Positions 16,322 through 26,449 of a DNA stretch of 64,000 bases are shown one piece after another (position 1 is the first letter of the stretch; the number at the start of each line of letters is the position of its first letter). Below the pieces are notes generated by a model. It was not told the DNA's origin and ran no database searches. It worked only from the letters and a program-made list of their open reading frames with translations. Origin of the DNA: Aliidiomarina haloalkalitolerans (GTDB lineage: Bacteria > Pseudomonadota > Gammaproteobacteria > Enterobacterales > Alteromonadaceae). A program made the position numbers and the translations under genes. The DNA is taken from NCBI RefSeq assembly GCF_003987315.1, contig NZ_PIPI01000007.1, positions 62,001 to 126,000 of the forward strand. The letters run 5' to 3'.

Positions 16322-16915
16322 ATGGCAGTTGATTACGCAAAGCGCGGCAATCCAAAAAAGAAGCCCACGCGCAAAAGTAGCCCACGCAAGGGCGCTGTGC
16401 GCAAAAAGAATCAGTCGCAGCAGTCGGCGCCGTTTAAGGTGGTGTTTCTGCTGATTCTGGTTATCGCTGTATTCACGGCTTTTTTGTGGTTCCTGCGTAA
16501 TGGTGGCGAAGAAGTCATTCCTAGCGTAAGTTCTGGCAGCTCCGAATCAGCAACACCGACCGTAGTGGCGCCGCAACTCGATCCACTGCCAGAAGTACCA
16601 CAGGAACGCTGGGGCTATATTTCCGATCTAGAAAACAAGCAAGTCGAAGTCGACGTTCCGGAATCAGCCGAGTCGCGTCGTCGTTTAATGCAATGTGGTT
16701 CATTCCGTCAGTTCGGTGATGCGGATAACTTGCGAGCGCGAATTGCCATGCATGGGTTCGAATCGCAAGTACGCGAATCACATGGTAGCAATGGTCGTTG
16801 GTATCGGGTCATTCTGGGGCCATTCGAGAACCTTCGCGAAGCGCAGCGCGTGAACAATCAGCTGCAACGCTCGGGCATTTATGGTTGCCAAATCTGGCTC
16901 TGGAATCTCGACTAA
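16322..16915 (+). CDS. ftsN: Cell-division protein FtsN (SPOR domain)
   Basis: A 197-residue bitopic inner-membrane protein, late divisome activator that triggers septal peptidoglycan synthesis. It has a basic cytoplasmic tail (KKKPTRKSSPRKGAVRKKN), one transmembrane helix (about 39-59, VVFLLILVIAVFTAFLWFL) and a Ser/Pro/Glu-rich periplasmic linker. The C-terminal SPOR domain (about 118-195) has QCGSFRQFGDADNLRARIA and RVILGPFENLREAQRVNNQL. SPOR binds denuded glycan at the septum. Position between argS and hslVU is the usual place for ftsN in gammaproteobacteria. The conserved cytoplasmic Asp is plausibly D4 in MAVDYAKRG. Confidence 0.93.
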   Translation: MAVDYAKRGNPKKKPTRKSSPRKGAVRKKNQSQQSAPFKVVFLLILVIAVFTAFLWFLRNGGEEVIPSVSSGSSESATPTVVAPQLDPLPEVPQERWGYISDLENKQVEVDVPESAESRRRLMQCGSFRQFGDADNLRARIAMHGFESQVRESHGSNGRWYRVILGPFENLREAQRVNNQLQRSGIYGCQIWLWNLD

Positions 16916-16949
16916 CACCGGCAAATTTATTCCTTCATCTACCTTTCCT

Positions 16950-16979
16950 CTTGAATTCTCAACGCGCTGACCTCATCTA
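16950..16979 (+). promoter_or_regulatory. Heat-shock (sigma-32 type) promoter of hslVU
   Basis: CTTGAA (16950-16955), 15-bp spacer, then CCTCATCTA (16971-16979), compared with sigma-32 consensus CTTGAA and CCCCATNTA: one mismatch in the -10. It lies 29 bp before the hslV ATG, and hslVU is a classical RpoH target. Confidence 0.75.
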
Positions 16980-17008
16980 GCGTGTATAACCGAGAAAGAG
17001 GAAAGGAT

Positions 17009-17554
17009 ATGACCACAATCGTTTCAGTGCGTCGCGGTGACAAAGTCGCCATCGGCGGTGATGGCCAAGTATCACTTGGTAATACCGTCATGAAAGGCAA
17101 CGCCAAGAAAGTCCGCCGTTTATACCATGGTAAAGTTTTAGCAGGCTTTGCCGGTGGCACCGCAGACGCATTCACCTTGTTCGAGCGCTTCGAAGCGAAA
17201 CTCGAACAGCATCAAGGTCATCTAACCAAAGCAGCGGTCGAACTCGCCAAAGATTGGCGGACGGATCGTATGCTGCGCAAACTTGAAGCGCTGCTCGCCG
17301 TCGCCGACAAAACAACCTCACTGATCATTACCGGTAACGGTGATGTGGTGCAGCCGGAAGAAGACCTGATCGCGATCGGCTCTGGTGGCGCCTTTGCCCA
17401 GAGCGCTGCCCGTGCCTTGCTTGAAAATACCGAATTAGACGCCCCGACCATCGTTGAGAAAGCTCTCACGATTGCCGGCGATATTTGTGTTTACACGAAT
17501 AATTTCCAGACTATCGAAGTGCTTGACGCTGAGCCAGCTGTTACCAAGGAGTAA
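17009..17554 (+). CDS. hslV: ATP-dependent protease peptidase subunit HslV
   Basis: A proteasome-beta-like threonine peptidase that forms the dodecameric core of the HslUV protease. It is 181 residues long. After Met removal Thr1 is exposed ([20 protein letters not shown]), the expected N-terminal nucleophile, and [16 protein letters not shown] and [18 protein letters not shown] follow. The frame is open 9 codons upstream, but ATG 17009 is required for correct exposure of the catalytic Thr and has GAGGAAAGG just upstream. hslU starts 3 nt after its stop. Transcription is likely driven by the sigma-32-type promoter at 16950-16979. Confidence 0.98.
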   Translation: MTTIVSVRRGDKVAIGGDGQVSLGNTVMKGNAKKVRRLYHGKVLAGFAGGTADAFTLFERFEAKLEQHQGHLTKAAVELAKDWRTDRMLRKLEALLAVADKTTSLIITGNGDVVQPEEDLIAIGSGGAFAQSAARALLENTELDAPTIVEKALTIAGDICVYTNNFQTIEVLDAEPAVTKE

Positions 17555-17556
17555 GC

Positions 17557-18891
17557 ATGTCAAATATGACCCCCCGGGAAATTGTCGACGAGCTCAATCG
17601 TCATATTATTGGTCAGCAAGACGCAAAACGTGCGGTTGCTGTAGCCCTGCGTAACCGCTGGCGCCGGATGCAGTTGGACGATGACTTGCGACATGAAGTG
17701 ACGCCGAAGAACATCTTAATGATCGGTCCAACCGGTGTTGGTAAAACCGAAATTGCCCGTCGTTTGGCCAAGCTCGCCAATGCACCGTTTATTAAAATTG
17801 AAGCGACCAAGTTTACCGAAGTCGGCTATGTGGGTAAGGAAGTTGACTCGATTGTTCGCGACCTCACTGACACAGCTGTGAAAATGATGCGCGAGCAAGA
17901 AATGGCGCGCTTACGTCACCGTGCTGAAGATGCGGCCGAAGAGCGGATTCTTGATACCTTGCTGCCAAAGCCGAAACGCAATTGGGGTGACGAGCCACAG
18001 CAGGACGAGGAAGCGAATAGCACACGGCAGATGTTCCGTAAGAAGCTGCGCGAAGGCAAGCTTGACGACAAAGAAATCGAGATTGAGATTTCGATGCCAG
18101 CCATGGGTGTTGAAATTATGGCACCACCGGGCATGGAAGAAATGACCTCGCAGCTGCAAAGCATGTTCCAAAATCTTGGTAATAACAAAACCAAGAAGCG
18201 TAAACTGAAAATCAAAGACGCGTTTAAACAGCTGATTGAAGAAGAAGCTGCAAAGATGGTGAATCCTGAGGAAATTAAGGAAAAAGCCATTCATGCGGTC
18301 GAGCAGAACGGCATTGTTTTCCTCGATGAGATCGACAAAATCTGTAAGCGCGGCGAAAGTAGCGGTCCAGATGTGTCTCGTGAAGGTGTACAACGCGACT
18401 TGCTGCCACTGGTCGAAGGCACGACTGTAAGCACCAAGCACGGCATGGTCAAAACCGATCATATTCTGTTTATTGCGTCGGGCGCATTCCAAATTGCCAA
18501 GCCATCGGACTTGATCCCTGAGTTACAAGGCCGCTTGCCAATCCGGGTGAACTTGAAAGCGCTGACGACTGAAGACTTTGTCCGCATTTTGACTGAACCG
18601 AGTGCGTCATTAACGGTGCAATACAAAGCGCTTATGGCAACCGAAGGTGTCGGTATCAGCTTTACCGAAGATGGCATTCGTCGTATTGCGGAAATTGCTT
18701 GGCAAGTGAACGAAAAAACTGAAAACATTGGTGCGCGTCGCTTACATACCGTGCTTGAGCGCCTAATGGAAGAAGTATCGTTTAAAGCTTCGGATATGGA
18801 AGGTACTGAGCTAACAATCGACCGTGATTACGTCAATCAATATCTGAATGACTTAGCTGCCGACGAAGACTTAAGCCGGTTTATTCTTTAA
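17557..18891 (+). CDS. hslU: ATP-dependent protease ATPase subunit HslU
   Basis: An AAA+ unfoldase of the Clp/Hsp100 family that feeds substrates into HslV. The 444 residues match the family (443 in E. coli). Pore and ATP motifs: [18 protein letters not shown] (Walker A, about 57), [12 protein letters not shown] pore loop, [10 protein letters not shown] (Walker B, about 255), and sensor 2 in [17 protein letters not shown]. The C-terminal tail DLSRFIL is the one that inserts into HslV to activate it. The acidic I-domain is about residues 110-240. It is closed by the terminator at 18926. Confidence 0.98.
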   Translation: MSNMTPREIVDELNRHIIGQQDAKRAVAVALRNRWRRMQLDDDLRHEVTPKNILMIGPTGVGKTEIARRLAKLANAPFIKIEATKFTEVGYVGKEVDSIVRDLTDTAVKMMREQEMARLRHRAEDAAEERILDTLLPKPKRNWGDEPQQDEEANSTRQMFRKKLREGKLDDKEIEIEISMPAMGVEIMAPPGMEEMTSQLQSMFQNLGNNKTKKRKLKIKDAFKQLIEEEAAKMVNPEEIKEKAIHAVEQNGIVFLDEIDKICKRGESSGPDVSREGVQRDLLPLVEGTTVSTKHGMVKTDHILFIASGAFQIAKPSDLIPELQGRLPIRVNLKALTTEDFVRILTEPSASLTVQYKALMATEGVGISFTEDGIRRIAEIAWQVNEKTENIGARRLHTVLERLMEEVSFKASDMEGTELTIDRDYVNQYLNDLAADEDLSRFIL

Positions 18892-18925
18892 AAATCGATT
18901 GCTTATGTAGCAGAATTGGAATAAC

Positions 18926-18953
18926 AAAGGGCAGGCAACTGCCCTTTTCTTTG
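18926..18953 (+). terminator. Intrinsic terminator of hslVU
   Basis: AAAGGGCA (18926-18933), loop GGCAAC, TGCCCTTT (18940-18947), then TTCTTT. It lies 35 bp after the hslU stop. Confidence 0.88.
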
Positions 18954-18970
18954 TGTTCCTTAAAACCTCG

Positions 18971-20905
18971 TCACAACGGCTCACCCGCGACCAGACAACC
19001 GTCGCCACCGTTCTTTTTCGCCTGATAGAGCAGTTCATCAGCACGTGTAATGTTGTCGTTGGCATCTTGGTTTGGATCAAGCTGCACCACACCAAAGCTA
19101 ATCGTGAGCACGCCTCGCTCAGCGTCCTGGTGCTCGATAGCTAAGTTGCGCACGGCTTGGCATAGTGCTTCTGCTTGCAGCTGCGCTTCAGCATGATTGT
19201 CAGCTGGAATCAGCACCGCAATTTCCTCGCCACCATAGCGGTAGACTCGGCCATAGCTTGTGGCTTCCAAAGCCTTCGCAACTCGTTGTAATACGTCATC
19301 GCCCGCGATGTGGCCATAACGATCGTTGAAGGCTTTAAATTTATCTAGGTCACCTAATGCCAGCGCGAGATGACCTGAATTTTCAGACTGCAACTCCATC
19401 CGAAGATCACGGTCAAAGGCACGTCGATTCCATAAATTGGTCAAGCCGTCGAAATGCGCCATTTGATCGAGTTTTTGATTCACTTGTGCGAGCCGGCGGT
19501 TGGCTCGTTCTAGCTCTTTGGTGCGGTCATCAACCAGCTTCTCTAAGTTGTTCTGATTCTCAAGCAGGCGCTGTGCCATCGCGCGAAACGAACGAATTAG
19601 TTGGCCGACTTCGCTGCGTATATCTTCAGACAACAGCGGACTACGAATCACTGCATCGTATTGCTTATTCCCGATCAGTTCAGCAAGGTGGGCGAGGCGT
19701 TGTAATGGGTCGGCTACGAAGCGGTTCACGAAAACTGAAACAATGCCAAGAATGGCTAGCAATAAGACGATTGCAGACAAGCTGATGGCTAGAGGCGTGG
19801 TCAAAGCGGCACGTTGAATTTCGGCATAAGGGTAAAGAGTGACGTACCACCAGTCAGCAACCTCTAGAGGCTGGGCAATCAATAGCTGTCCGGGAATGGC
19901 ATTGGGCAGAACGACGCGGCGTTGCTGGACAAATGCCGGCTCGAGCTGCGCAAAAATTTGCTTGTATTGCGGATTTGTCAGCTTATGAATATCTAATATT
20001 CCAGCTTGTTGATAATCGGCACTAAGAGATTCCGCCGAAGCAATCAATTGGCCCGACTCGCCAAAAACAAAATGCTGGATTTGGTCGTGATTCGAGCGGA
20101 CTAAACCGCTAACTAATTGCTTTAAAGGAATGTCGTGACTGGCATTAACCAGATGACGGCCATTCAGGTCAACCGGTAGTTGGTAGGTGATGGTCCAATA
20201 ATCGGCGGAAAGATCATAATATAACCCGGTCCATAGCGGTCGTCGTTGCGGATTAAACTGCTGTAAGGTTGAGCGGACGACGCTGTAATCGGTCATCACC
20301 AAATCATGGGCGGCTAGCAAGCCCCATGGGTGCTCCGAGGAATACTGTACAAGCACGTTCTCTGGCATGGAAAAATGACTGTTTGCCCAGCGCCTATCCC
20401 ACGCTGGTGCACGTTCATTGAGAACTTGTTGGCTGATGATAATCCGCGCTTTCAACTCGTCGCTAAGCGGCCGTTCGCCGGGGCCGATAAAGGTACTAAT
20501 ATGCTGATAAAACTCAGGTTCAACCAAGGTACCATGGTAAAATTCGGGCTTTAAGCGCCACGTCCCCGGTTCGGTTTCTTCGTGTCGTTGGTCAAATTTC
20601 GTCGCTAATTCACTGAAATCGGCGTATTGCTGATAACGCTGTAAGAACGAGTCACGTAAAATTTCAGCCGAAGCAACGGCGTCGCGCAAAGTGCGAGACT
20701 CATATTGAACTTGGTTGTTGATCTGTGTAAGTAGTTCTTGTTTTTGGTTCTTTTTGGCTTGGTGGTAGGCAATATAGAAACCGGCAGCGGCCACCATGGC
20801 AACAACAATGAGCGACCAAAGCCCAATGCGCAAAAGCAGGCGTGTTGAAAGACGCCGACTGATCGGTGAACGGCGCTCGGAGTATGGGTACTGATTTGTA
20901 GGCAT
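18971..20905 (-). CDS. Membrane sensor diguanylate cyclase (Cache-HAMP-GGDEF)
   Basis: About 644 residues, predicted to make c-di-GMP from two GTP. One N-terminal transmembrane helix (about 27-48) is followed by a long periplasmic region of about 310 residues with Cache-like features. A second helix ([21 protein letters not shown]) and a HAMP linker ([16 protein letters not shown]) come next, then a coiled coil ([20 protein letters not shown]) and a GGDEF domain with active-site motif RYGGEEIAV. The position of the inhibitory RxxD site, five residues before GGEE, reads TSYG, so allosteric product inhibition is probably absent. A TTG two codons upstream (20911) is a possible start, but ATG 20905 is preferred. 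It is convergent with hslU and divergent from rraA. Confidence 0.9.
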   Translation of the reverse strand: MPTNQYPYSERRSPISRRLSTRLLLRIGLWSLIVVAMVAAAGFYIAYHQAKKNQKQELLTQINNQVQYESRTLRDAVASAEILRDSFLQRYQQYADFSELATKFDQRHEETEPGTWRLKPEFYHGTLVEPEFYQHISTFIGPGERPLSDELKARIIISQQVLNERAPAWDRRWANSHFSMPENVLVQYSSEHPWGLLAAHDLVMTDYSVVRSTLQQFNPQRRPLWTGLYYDLSADYWTITYQLPVDLNGRHLVNASHDIPLKQLVSGLVRSNHDQIQHFVFGESGQLIASAESLSADYQQAGILDIHKLTNPQYKQIFAQLEPAFVQQRRVVLPNAIPGQLLIAQPLEVADWWYVTLYPYAEIQRAALTTPLAISLSAIVLLLAILGIVSVFVNRFVADPLQRLAHLAELIGNKQYDAVIRSPLLSEDIRSEVGQLIRSFRAMAQRLLENQNNLEKLVDDRTKELERANRRLAQVNQKLDQMAHFDGLTNLWNRRAFDRDLRMELQSENSGHLALALGDLDKFKAFNDRYGHIAGDDVLQRVAKALEATSYGRVYRYGGEEIAVLIPADNHAEAQLQAEALCQAVRNLAIEHQDAERGVLTISFGVVQLDPNQDANDNITRADELLYQAKKNGGDGCLVAGEPL

Positions 20906-21059
20906 GGACAACCTATTCGATTACTTTACACTCAGTATGCGACATAAGATTACGCGGATTCAAGGCCTTTTGGCCGTGAAACTTCCTCCTCTGGTCGGAA
21001 AGGTTTATACTCAGCGTGAGAACACCTTATTCATTCCAAATTGCGCAGGAGCAAGAGTC

Positions 21060-21545
21060 ATGGAATATAACACCTCGGAACTATGCGACTTATATGCCGA
21101 TCAGATCGATGTGGTTGAACCGATGTTCGTTAACTATGGCGGCCGCACCTCATTTGGAGGCCAGGTGGTAACCGTGAAGTGCCACGAAGACAAGGGCTTA
21201 ATTGAGCAAGCGCTCGAACAACCAGGTGCGGGCAAAGTGCTGTTGGTTGACGGTGGCGGCTCACTGCGCCGAGCAATTATCGATATCGGCATTGCCGAGC
21301 TTGCGTTGGAAAATGATTGGGAAGGAATTATCTGTTACGGCTGTGTTCGTGATGTTGATGCACTCGAAGATCTCGACATCGGCATTCAAGCAATCGCATC
21401 GATTCCAGTGGGTGCCCCAGCAGAATGTGTTGGCGAGGCGGATATTGCCGTAAACTTTGGTGGTGTCACGTTCCTACCGGAAGATCACATCTATGCTGAC
21501 AGCACCGGCGTGATTTTATCGCCAGAGCCACTCGACATCGAGTAA
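21060..21545 (+). CDS. rraA: Ribonuclease E activity regulator RraA
   Basis: A trimeric inhibitor that binds RNase E and modulates mRNA decay. The 161 residues equal the E. coli protein in length. [69 protein letters not shown] in variant form, and [16 protein letters not shown] are all family hallmarks. The frame runs open back to 20904, but ATG 21060 is fixed by family alignment and by CAGGAG (21046-21051) 8 nt upstream. hutG starts only 8 bp after the stop, an unusual pairing that probably makes them co-transcribed. Confidence 0.96.
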   Translation: MEYNTSELCDLYADQIDVVEPMFVNYGGRTSFGGQVVTVKCHEDKGLIEQALEQPGAGKVLLVDGGGSLRRAIIDIGIAELALENDWEGIICYGCVRDVDALEDLDIGIQAIASIPVGAPAECVGEADIAVNFGGVTFLPEDHIYADSTGVILSPEPLDIE

Positions 21546-21553
21546 AGCGCACT

Positions 21554-22615
21554 ATGACGACATTGAATACCTATTGGCAACCCACTGTGGTTGCCAATTT
21601 TTTACATACCCGAGCCGGCGAAACCCGTATTGGTGAATCGTTAACCGTGCTTGCAGCGCTGACTGACGAAGCATTGCAGGCGGTGGCAGCAACTAAGCTG
21701 GAGCACACCCCTAGCGCCCGACCGATTGCCTTACTTGGTGTGCCTGAATCGATTGGACCACGGGCTAATTTAGGGCGGGGTGGTGCAGAACAAGGCTGGC
21801 AGGCGTTTTTACAGCAGTTTTTGAACATGCAAGACTCAGGACGTTTGCCGCTCACGCAATTGGTATTAGCGGGTAGCGTCGACTGTGCCGATTTACAAGC
21901 TGCGAGCCTCGAGTTAAACCCAGCGGAGGCAAGCCAATTAGGCGAATTGCGGCAGTTGTGTCAGCAGCTGGACACTCGCGTTCAAGCCGTCGTTCAGCAA
22001 CTCTTTGCCCATGGTTATGAAGTAATTTTAATCGGCGGCGGACATAATAACGCGTTGCCACTGTTACAAGGGCTTGCTAGCGCGCAAGCGAGTCAGGTTG
22101 CGGCGGTAAATTTAGACCCGCACTCAGACTTTCGCCCGCTTGAAGGCCGGCATAGTGGTAATGGCTTTAGTTATGCTCACCATCAAGGGGTTCTGGCACA
22201 TTATCAAGTGGTGGGTTTGCATGAAGCGAAGAACTCTAAAGCCACTCTTGACCAATTGGACGATGCAGGCTTCGGTTATATTCGGGCGCAACAGTTACAG
22301 CAGCTAAGTATGCGTAAAGTCATGCCGTCGGTCGTTCGCAGTGTGGTTGAATGGGCGTTACCGTTCGGTATTGAGCTCGATGTCGATGCGATTATGCAAG
22401 CACCAGCGAGCGCATTAAACTTCACTGGGGTTAATTTTGATGAGGCCTGCTCATTCGTACGCGAACTTGCAGCGTTACCGCAAGTTCGCTATTTGCACCT
22501 TGCTGAAGCTGCGCCGAGTTGCCACCCCGCGGGTTTCGAAACCGGTACCCGAGCAGCCGGTCAATTGCTTAGTGAGTTAGTCTTAACTTACTTGATTGCC
22601 CGCAATCCACAGTGA
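21554..22615 (+). CDS. hutG: Formimidoylglutamase, arginase family
   Basis: The last step of histidine breakdown: N-formimidoyl-glutamate to glutamate plus formamide, using a dinuclear Mn centre. The 353-residue protein carries the three ureohydrolase metal motifs: GGGHNNA (about 156-162), DPHSDFR (about 190-196) and ELDVDAI (about 275-281). In the second motif the usual DAHxD is DPHSD. The hut context (hutI, hutC, hutU, hutH alongside) selects HutG over arginase or agmatinase. Its 3' end overlaps that of hutI on the other strand by 33 bp. It is likely transcribed with rraA. A HutC operator was not found directly upstream. Confidence 0.9.
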   Translation: MTTLNTYWQPTVVANFLHTRAGETRIGESLTVLAALTDEALQAVAATKLEHTPSARPIALLGVPESIGPRANLGRGGAEQGWQAFLQQFLNMQDSGRLPLTQLVLAGSVDCADLQAASLELNPAEASQLGELRQLCQQLDTRVQAVVQQLFAHGYEVILIGGGHNNALPLLQGLASAQASQVAAVNLDPHSDFRPLEGRHSGNGFSYAHHQGVLAHYQVVGLHEAKNSKATLDQLDDAGFGYIRAQQLQQLSMRKVMPSVVRSVVEWALPFGIELDVDAIMQAPASALNFTGVNFDEACSFVRELAALPQVRYLHLAEAAPSCHPAGFETGTRAAGQLLSELVLTYLIARNPQ

Positions 22616-23788
22616 GTGAAGCGGGTTAATACCGAACTCATAACAAATCTCTTCAGGCGCTGACAAGTTCCATAAAGCTAGGTCAGCGCGCTGACCCACG
22701 GCGATTGTGCCTTGGCCTTGGTCACCGAGTGCGGCGGCAGCATGACGAGTGACACCAAGCCATGCCTCTTCTGGTGTTAAGCGAAACAGGCTACAGGCCA
22801 AGTGCATCATTAATGGCAGTTGCACTAACGGTGATGAGCCTGGATTGGCGTCAGTTGCGATAGCAATTGGAACACCATGCTGGCGCAATAAATCGATTGG
22901 CGGCAGCTTCGTTTCTCGCAGGAAATAGAAGGCTCCCGGTAGCAACACCGCAACGGTTCCTGCGGCAGCCATGGCACGAATTCCTGACTCCGATAAATAC
23001 TCGAGGTGATCCGCAGACAAGCCTTGATAGTGTGCAACCAGGGCACTGCCATCTTGGTCACTGAGCTGTTCGGCATGCAATTTCACCGGTAGACCATGCG
23101 CTTGCGCAGCCTGAAAAACCCGCTCGGTTTGGGCGCGAGTGAAACCGATGTTCTCACAAAAAACGTCAACGGCCTCCGCTAAGCCCTGATCTACTGCAGC
23201 AGGTAGAATGTCAGCAATGATATGTTCGATATAGCCGTCCGCGTCGTCTTTGAACTCAGGCGGTAAGGCATGCGCGGCTAACAGCGTGGTGGTCACTTTT
23301 AATGGCAGTTGGGCACCGATACGGCGAGCAACACGCAGTTGTTTGAGCTCATCAACCAGACTTAATCCATAGCCCGACTTGATTTCAATGTGACCCACAC
23401 CCTGACTCAGCAGCGCTTGTGCCCGCGGTAAACTGGCGGCAAATAGCTCGTTTTCCGTTGCCGCTCGGGTGGCTTTGACAGTGCTTAGAATGCCACCACC
23501 TTGGGCGGCGATGTCGGCGTAGCTGGCGCCATGCAGACGTTGACGGAACTCACCGGCTCGTGAACCCGCCCAAACCAAATGGGTGTGACAGTCAGTCAAA
23601 CTTGGAGTCAGTAATTTGCCCTCACCATCGTATTGTTCCCAACTGCGAAAACGGTCTGGCAATGACGTTGTAGAACCCACCCACGCAATCTGTCCATTTT
23701 CAATGGCAACTGCAGCGTTAGCTTGCAAACCAAGGTCATTGGCGGTCATGCACGCTGCATGAACGGAGTGAATGACAAACGACTTCAT
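22583..23788 (-). CDS. hutI: Imidazolonepropionase
   Basis: The third step of histidine degradation: hydrolysis of 4-imidazolone-5-propionate to formimino-glutamate in the cytoplasm. The 401 residues fit the family (about 405). Amidohydrolase metal ligands appear as LTDCHTHLVWAG (about 66-77), further conserved parts as EIKSGYGLS and KLHAEQLSD, and the final metal Asp in ATDANPGSSP. The frame is open 16 codons upstream, but ATG 23788 gives the natural N-terminus MKSFVIHSVHAACMT and has AAGGGTAA before it. It is divergent from hutC with the HutC operator between, and its tail overlaps hutG. Confidence 0.95.
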   Translation of the reverse strand: MKSFVIHSVHAACMTANDLGLQANAAVAIENGQIAWVGSTTSLPDRFRSWEQYDGEGKLLTPSLTDCHTHLVWAGSRAGEFRQRLHGASYADIAAQGGGILSTVKATRAATENELFAASLPRAQALLSQGVGHIEIKSGYGLSLVDELKQLRVARRIGAQLPLKVTTTLLAAHALPPEFKDDADGYIEHIIADILPAAVDQGLAEAVDVFCENIGFTRAQTERVFQAAQAHGLPVKLHAEQLSDQDGSALVAHYQGLSADHLEYLSESGIRAMAAAGTVAVLLPGAFYFLRETKLPPIDLLRQHGVPIAIATDANPGSSPLVQLPLMMHLACSLFRLTPEEAWLGVTRHAAAALGDQGQGTIAVGQRADLALWNLSAPEEICYEFGINPLHSLWIAGNQVS

Positions 23789-23869
23789 AGCGTTACCCTT
23801 GTTGTGCGTGAGAGAGATTGAGCCCACGGCCAACAAAAAGAATTGTGTTTTTGCCGTGAGATTTGCTAA

Positions 23870-23879
23870 TGTATATACA
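23870..23879. promoter_or_regulatory. HutC operator
   Basis: TGTATATACA is a perfect 10-bp palindrome of the TGTA-N2-TACA form bound by HutC in Pseudomonas. It lies midway between divergent hutI (ATG 23788) and hutC (ATG 23921), placed to control both directions, with urocanate as the expected inducer. Confidence 0.7.
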
Positions 23880-23920
23880 ACATATCATAACAAGCTTTTC
23901 AAATTACACAAGGTGCGGCT

Positions 23921-24640
23921 ATGGCAAAGTTTGCCCATATAAAAGAGTTTATCTACCGCAAAATCGAGTCAGGTGACTGGCCCGAATATCATCCGGTGAG
24001 CTCAGAGAATGTGCTTGCTGAGCAATTTAATGTCAGTCGTATGACTGCGCGACGAGCCTTGCAAGAATTAGCCGACGAAGGCCTAGTGACTCGCACCCGC
24101 GGCTCCGGAACCTTTGTGGCACCATTAAAATCACAATCGGCATTGCTCACCATTCGCAATATTCGCGACGAAATCGAACTGCGTGGTCATACGCATCGTG
24201 CGGTTGTGCAATTGCTCGAGCAAGTCGTTGCACCTGCTCACCTGGCAACGGCATTACAAGTTCCGGCCGATACCCAGCTTTTGCGGTCCGTGATTACTCA
24301 TTTTGAAAACGACCAAGCCGTACAGGTTGAGGATCGCTTTGTTAATCCGCTCTTAGTGCCGAACTATTTAGATCAAGATTTTACTGTGATGACACCGCAT
24401 GAATATCTTTGTGAGGTGACACCACTCACGGAAGCAAGCCACTTGATTGAGGCGGTATCGCCGACTCGCGAACAAATAAAATGGTTAGGACTGGCAGAAT
24501 CTGAGCCTTGCTTGCAAATTCAACGGCGAACCAGCTGTCGCGATGGGGTGGTCAGTCAAGCGACCTTGACGCACCCAGGTAGCCGTTTCCGCCTTGGCGG
24601 TCATATGACATTTAAAGCGACCCGTCGTCGTAACGATTAA
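23921..24640 (+). CDS. hutC: Histidine utilization repressor HutC (GntR family)
   Basis: A 239-residue transcriptional repressor of the hut genes, released by urocanate. The N-terminal winged HTH (about 5-68) reads IKEFIYRKIESGDW, LAEQFNVSRMTARRALQELADEGLVTRTRGSGTFVA, a textbook GntR motif. The C-terminal UTRA effector domain (about 85-235) contains QVEDRFVNPLLVPNYLDQDF, close to the HutC signature around the effector pocket. It lies 24 bp upstream of hutU in the same direction, so repressor and enzymes form one operon, with an operator upstream at 23870-23879. Confidence 0.94.
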   Translation: MAKFAHIKEFIYRKIESGDWPEYHPVSSENVLAEQFNVSRMTARRALQELADEGLVTRTRGSGTFVAPLKSQSALLTIRNIRDEIELRGHTHRAVVQLLEQVVAPAHLATALQVPADTQLLRSVITHFENDQAVQVEDRFVNPLLVPNYLDQDFTVMTPHEYLCEVTPLTEASHLIEAVSPTREQIKWLGLAESEPCLQIQRRTSCRDGVVSQATLTHPGSRFRLGGHMTFKATRRRND

Positions 24641-24664
24641 TTATCCAGGATTGGAGATGCAGTG

Positions 24665-26347
24665 ATGAGTTTTACCCGAATTGATGAAAGTCGTGTGGTA
24701 CGTGCCGCCATCGGTAGCGAAAAGACCGCAAAGAGTTGGCAGACGGAAGCTGCCAAACGCATGCTCATGAACAACCTCGACCCAGACGTTGCTGAACACC
24801 CGCAAGGTCTTGTGGTGTATGGCGGCATTGGTCGTGCAGCACGAAGCTGGGAGTGTTTCGACAAAATAGTAGAAGTGCTCGACCGCCTCGAAGACAACCA
24901 AACCTTGCTGGTGCAAAGTGGCAAGCCGGTCGGAGTTTTCCCCACTCACGCCGATGCACCGCGGGTGCTGATTGCCAACTCGAATCTGGTGCCTGAGTGG
25001 GCGAACTGGGACCATTTTAACGAACTCGATAAAAAAGGCCTGATGATGTACGGCCAAATGACCGCTGGTTCGTGGATTTATATTGGTTCGCAAGGCATCG
25101 TGCAAGGTACCTATGAAACCTTTGGTGCGGTGGCACGACAGCATTTCAATGGCGATGCGAGCGGTAAATGGATACTGACCGGTGGCCTCGGTGGTATGGG
25201 TGGCGCTCAGCCATTAGCAGCGACCATGGCAGGTTTCAGCATGTTGGCGTGTGAAGTGGACGAGAGCCGCATCGACTTTCGTTTACGCACGCGCTATGTC
25301 GACGAAAAAGCCACCGACTTAGATGACGCGTTAGCCCGTTTAGAACGTGCCAAGCAAGAAGGTCGCGCGGTCTCGGTGGGCTTATTAGCAAATGCGGCTG
25401 ATGTGTATGCAGAACTTGTTAATCGCGGAGTCACGCCAGACGTGGTGACCGACCAAACGTCAGCGCACGACCCATTGAATGGCTATTTGCCACAAGGCTG
25501 GACCATGGCTGAAGCGGCTGCGAAGCGCGAAAGCGCGCCGCAAGAAGTGGTTGCCGCGGCGAAGCAGTCGATGGCCGTGCAAGTGCAAGCCATGCTCGCA
25601 TTCCAACAACGTGGGGCGGCGGTGCTCGATTATGGCAATAACATCCGGCAAATGGCAAAAGATGTGGGCGTAACCAACGCCTTCGACTTCCCAGGTTTTG
25701 TGCCTGCTTACATTCGCCCTTTGTTCTGCCAAGGCATTGGCCCGTTCCGCTGGGTTGCGCTGTCTGGTGACCCTGAAGATATATATAAGACCGATCAGAA
25801 AGTGAAAGAGCTGATTCCGGACGACCCGCACTTGCATAACTGGCTAGACATGGCTCGTGAGCGTATTGCTTTCCAAGGTTTACCGGCGCGTATTTGTTGG
25901 GTTGGTTTGAAAGATCGCCATCGCTTGGGCCTAGCCTTTAATGAAATGGTCAAGAACGGTGAGTTAAAAGCGCCTATCGTGATTGGTCGCGATCACCTCG
26001 ACTCAGGCTCGGTGGCGAGCCCGAACCGGGAAACTGAAGCCATGCTCGATGGCTCCGATGCAGTGTCCGATTGGCCATTATTGAACGCCTTGCTGAATAC
26101 CGCTGGCGGTGCCACCTGGGTGTCATTGCATCACGGTGGTGGCGTTGGTATGGGTTATTCGCAGCATTCTGGCGTCGTTATCGTCGCTGATGGCACCGAC
26201 GCAGCGGCCGCACGTTTAGGCCGAGTGCTTTGGAACGACCCAGGCACCGGCGTCATGCGTCACGCCGACGCAGGTTACGATATTGCCAAACAAGCGGCTG
26301 CCGAAAGCCAGCTTGATTTGCCGATGCTTGGTAATGATCAAGGGTAA
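24665..26347 (+). CDS. hutU: Urocanate hydratase
   Basis: The second step of histidine degradation: urocanate plus water to imidazolonepropionate, using tightly bound NAD+ as electrophile. The 560 residues match the family (about 557). Motifs include [37 protein letters not shown], the NAD-binding [13 protein letters not shown] and, near the C-terminus, [22 protein letters not shown] at 24662 directly precedes ATG 24665. The ATG is preferred because GGAG (24653-24656) is 8 nt before it. It is cotranscribed with hutC upstream and, past two hairpins, hutH. Confidence 0.97.
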   Translation: MSFTRIDESRVVRAAIGSEKTAKSWQTEAAKRMLMNNLDPDVAEHPQGLVVYGGIGRAARSWECFDKIVEVLDRLEDNQTLLVQSGKPVGVFPTHADAPRVLIANSNLVPEWANWDHFNELDKKGLMMYGQMTAGSWIYIGSQGIVQGTYETFGAVARQHFNGDASGKWILTGGLGGMGGAQPLAATMAGFSMLACEVDESRIDFRLRTRYVDEKATDLDDALARLERAKQEGRAVSVGLLANAADVYAELVNRGVTPDVVTDQTSAHDPLNGYLPQGWTMAEAAAKRESAPQEVVAAAKQSMAVQVQAMLAFQQRGAAVLDYGNNIRQMAKDVGVTNAFDFPGFVPAYIRPLFCQGIGPFRWVALSGDPEDIYKTDQKVKELIPDDPHLHNWLDMARERIAFQGLPARICWVGLKDRHRLGLAFNEMVKNGELKAPIVIGRDHLDSGSVASPNRETEAMLDGSDAVSDWPLLNALLNTAGGATWVSLHHGGGVGMGYSQHSGVVIVADGTDAAAARLGRVLWNDPGTGVMRHADAGYDIAKQAAAESQLDLPMLGNDQG

Positions 26348-26348
26348 C

Positions 26349-26418
26349 GATAACCGGTAAAGCAAACCGACTCGGTTATCACCATAAACAATGCGCAACC
26401 AGCTTTGTTGTTGGTTGC
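26349..26418 (+). other. Two intercistronic hairpins between hutU and hutH
   Basis: GATAACCG (26349-26356) pairs with CGGTTATC (26373-26380), and GCAACCA (26395-26401) pairs with TGGTTGC (26412-26418). There is no T-run, so these look more like mRNA-stabilising or processing structures than terminators. Confidence 0.45.
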
Positions 26419-26449
26419 CACGCTAGCGACTTATTTAGGATAGAAGACC

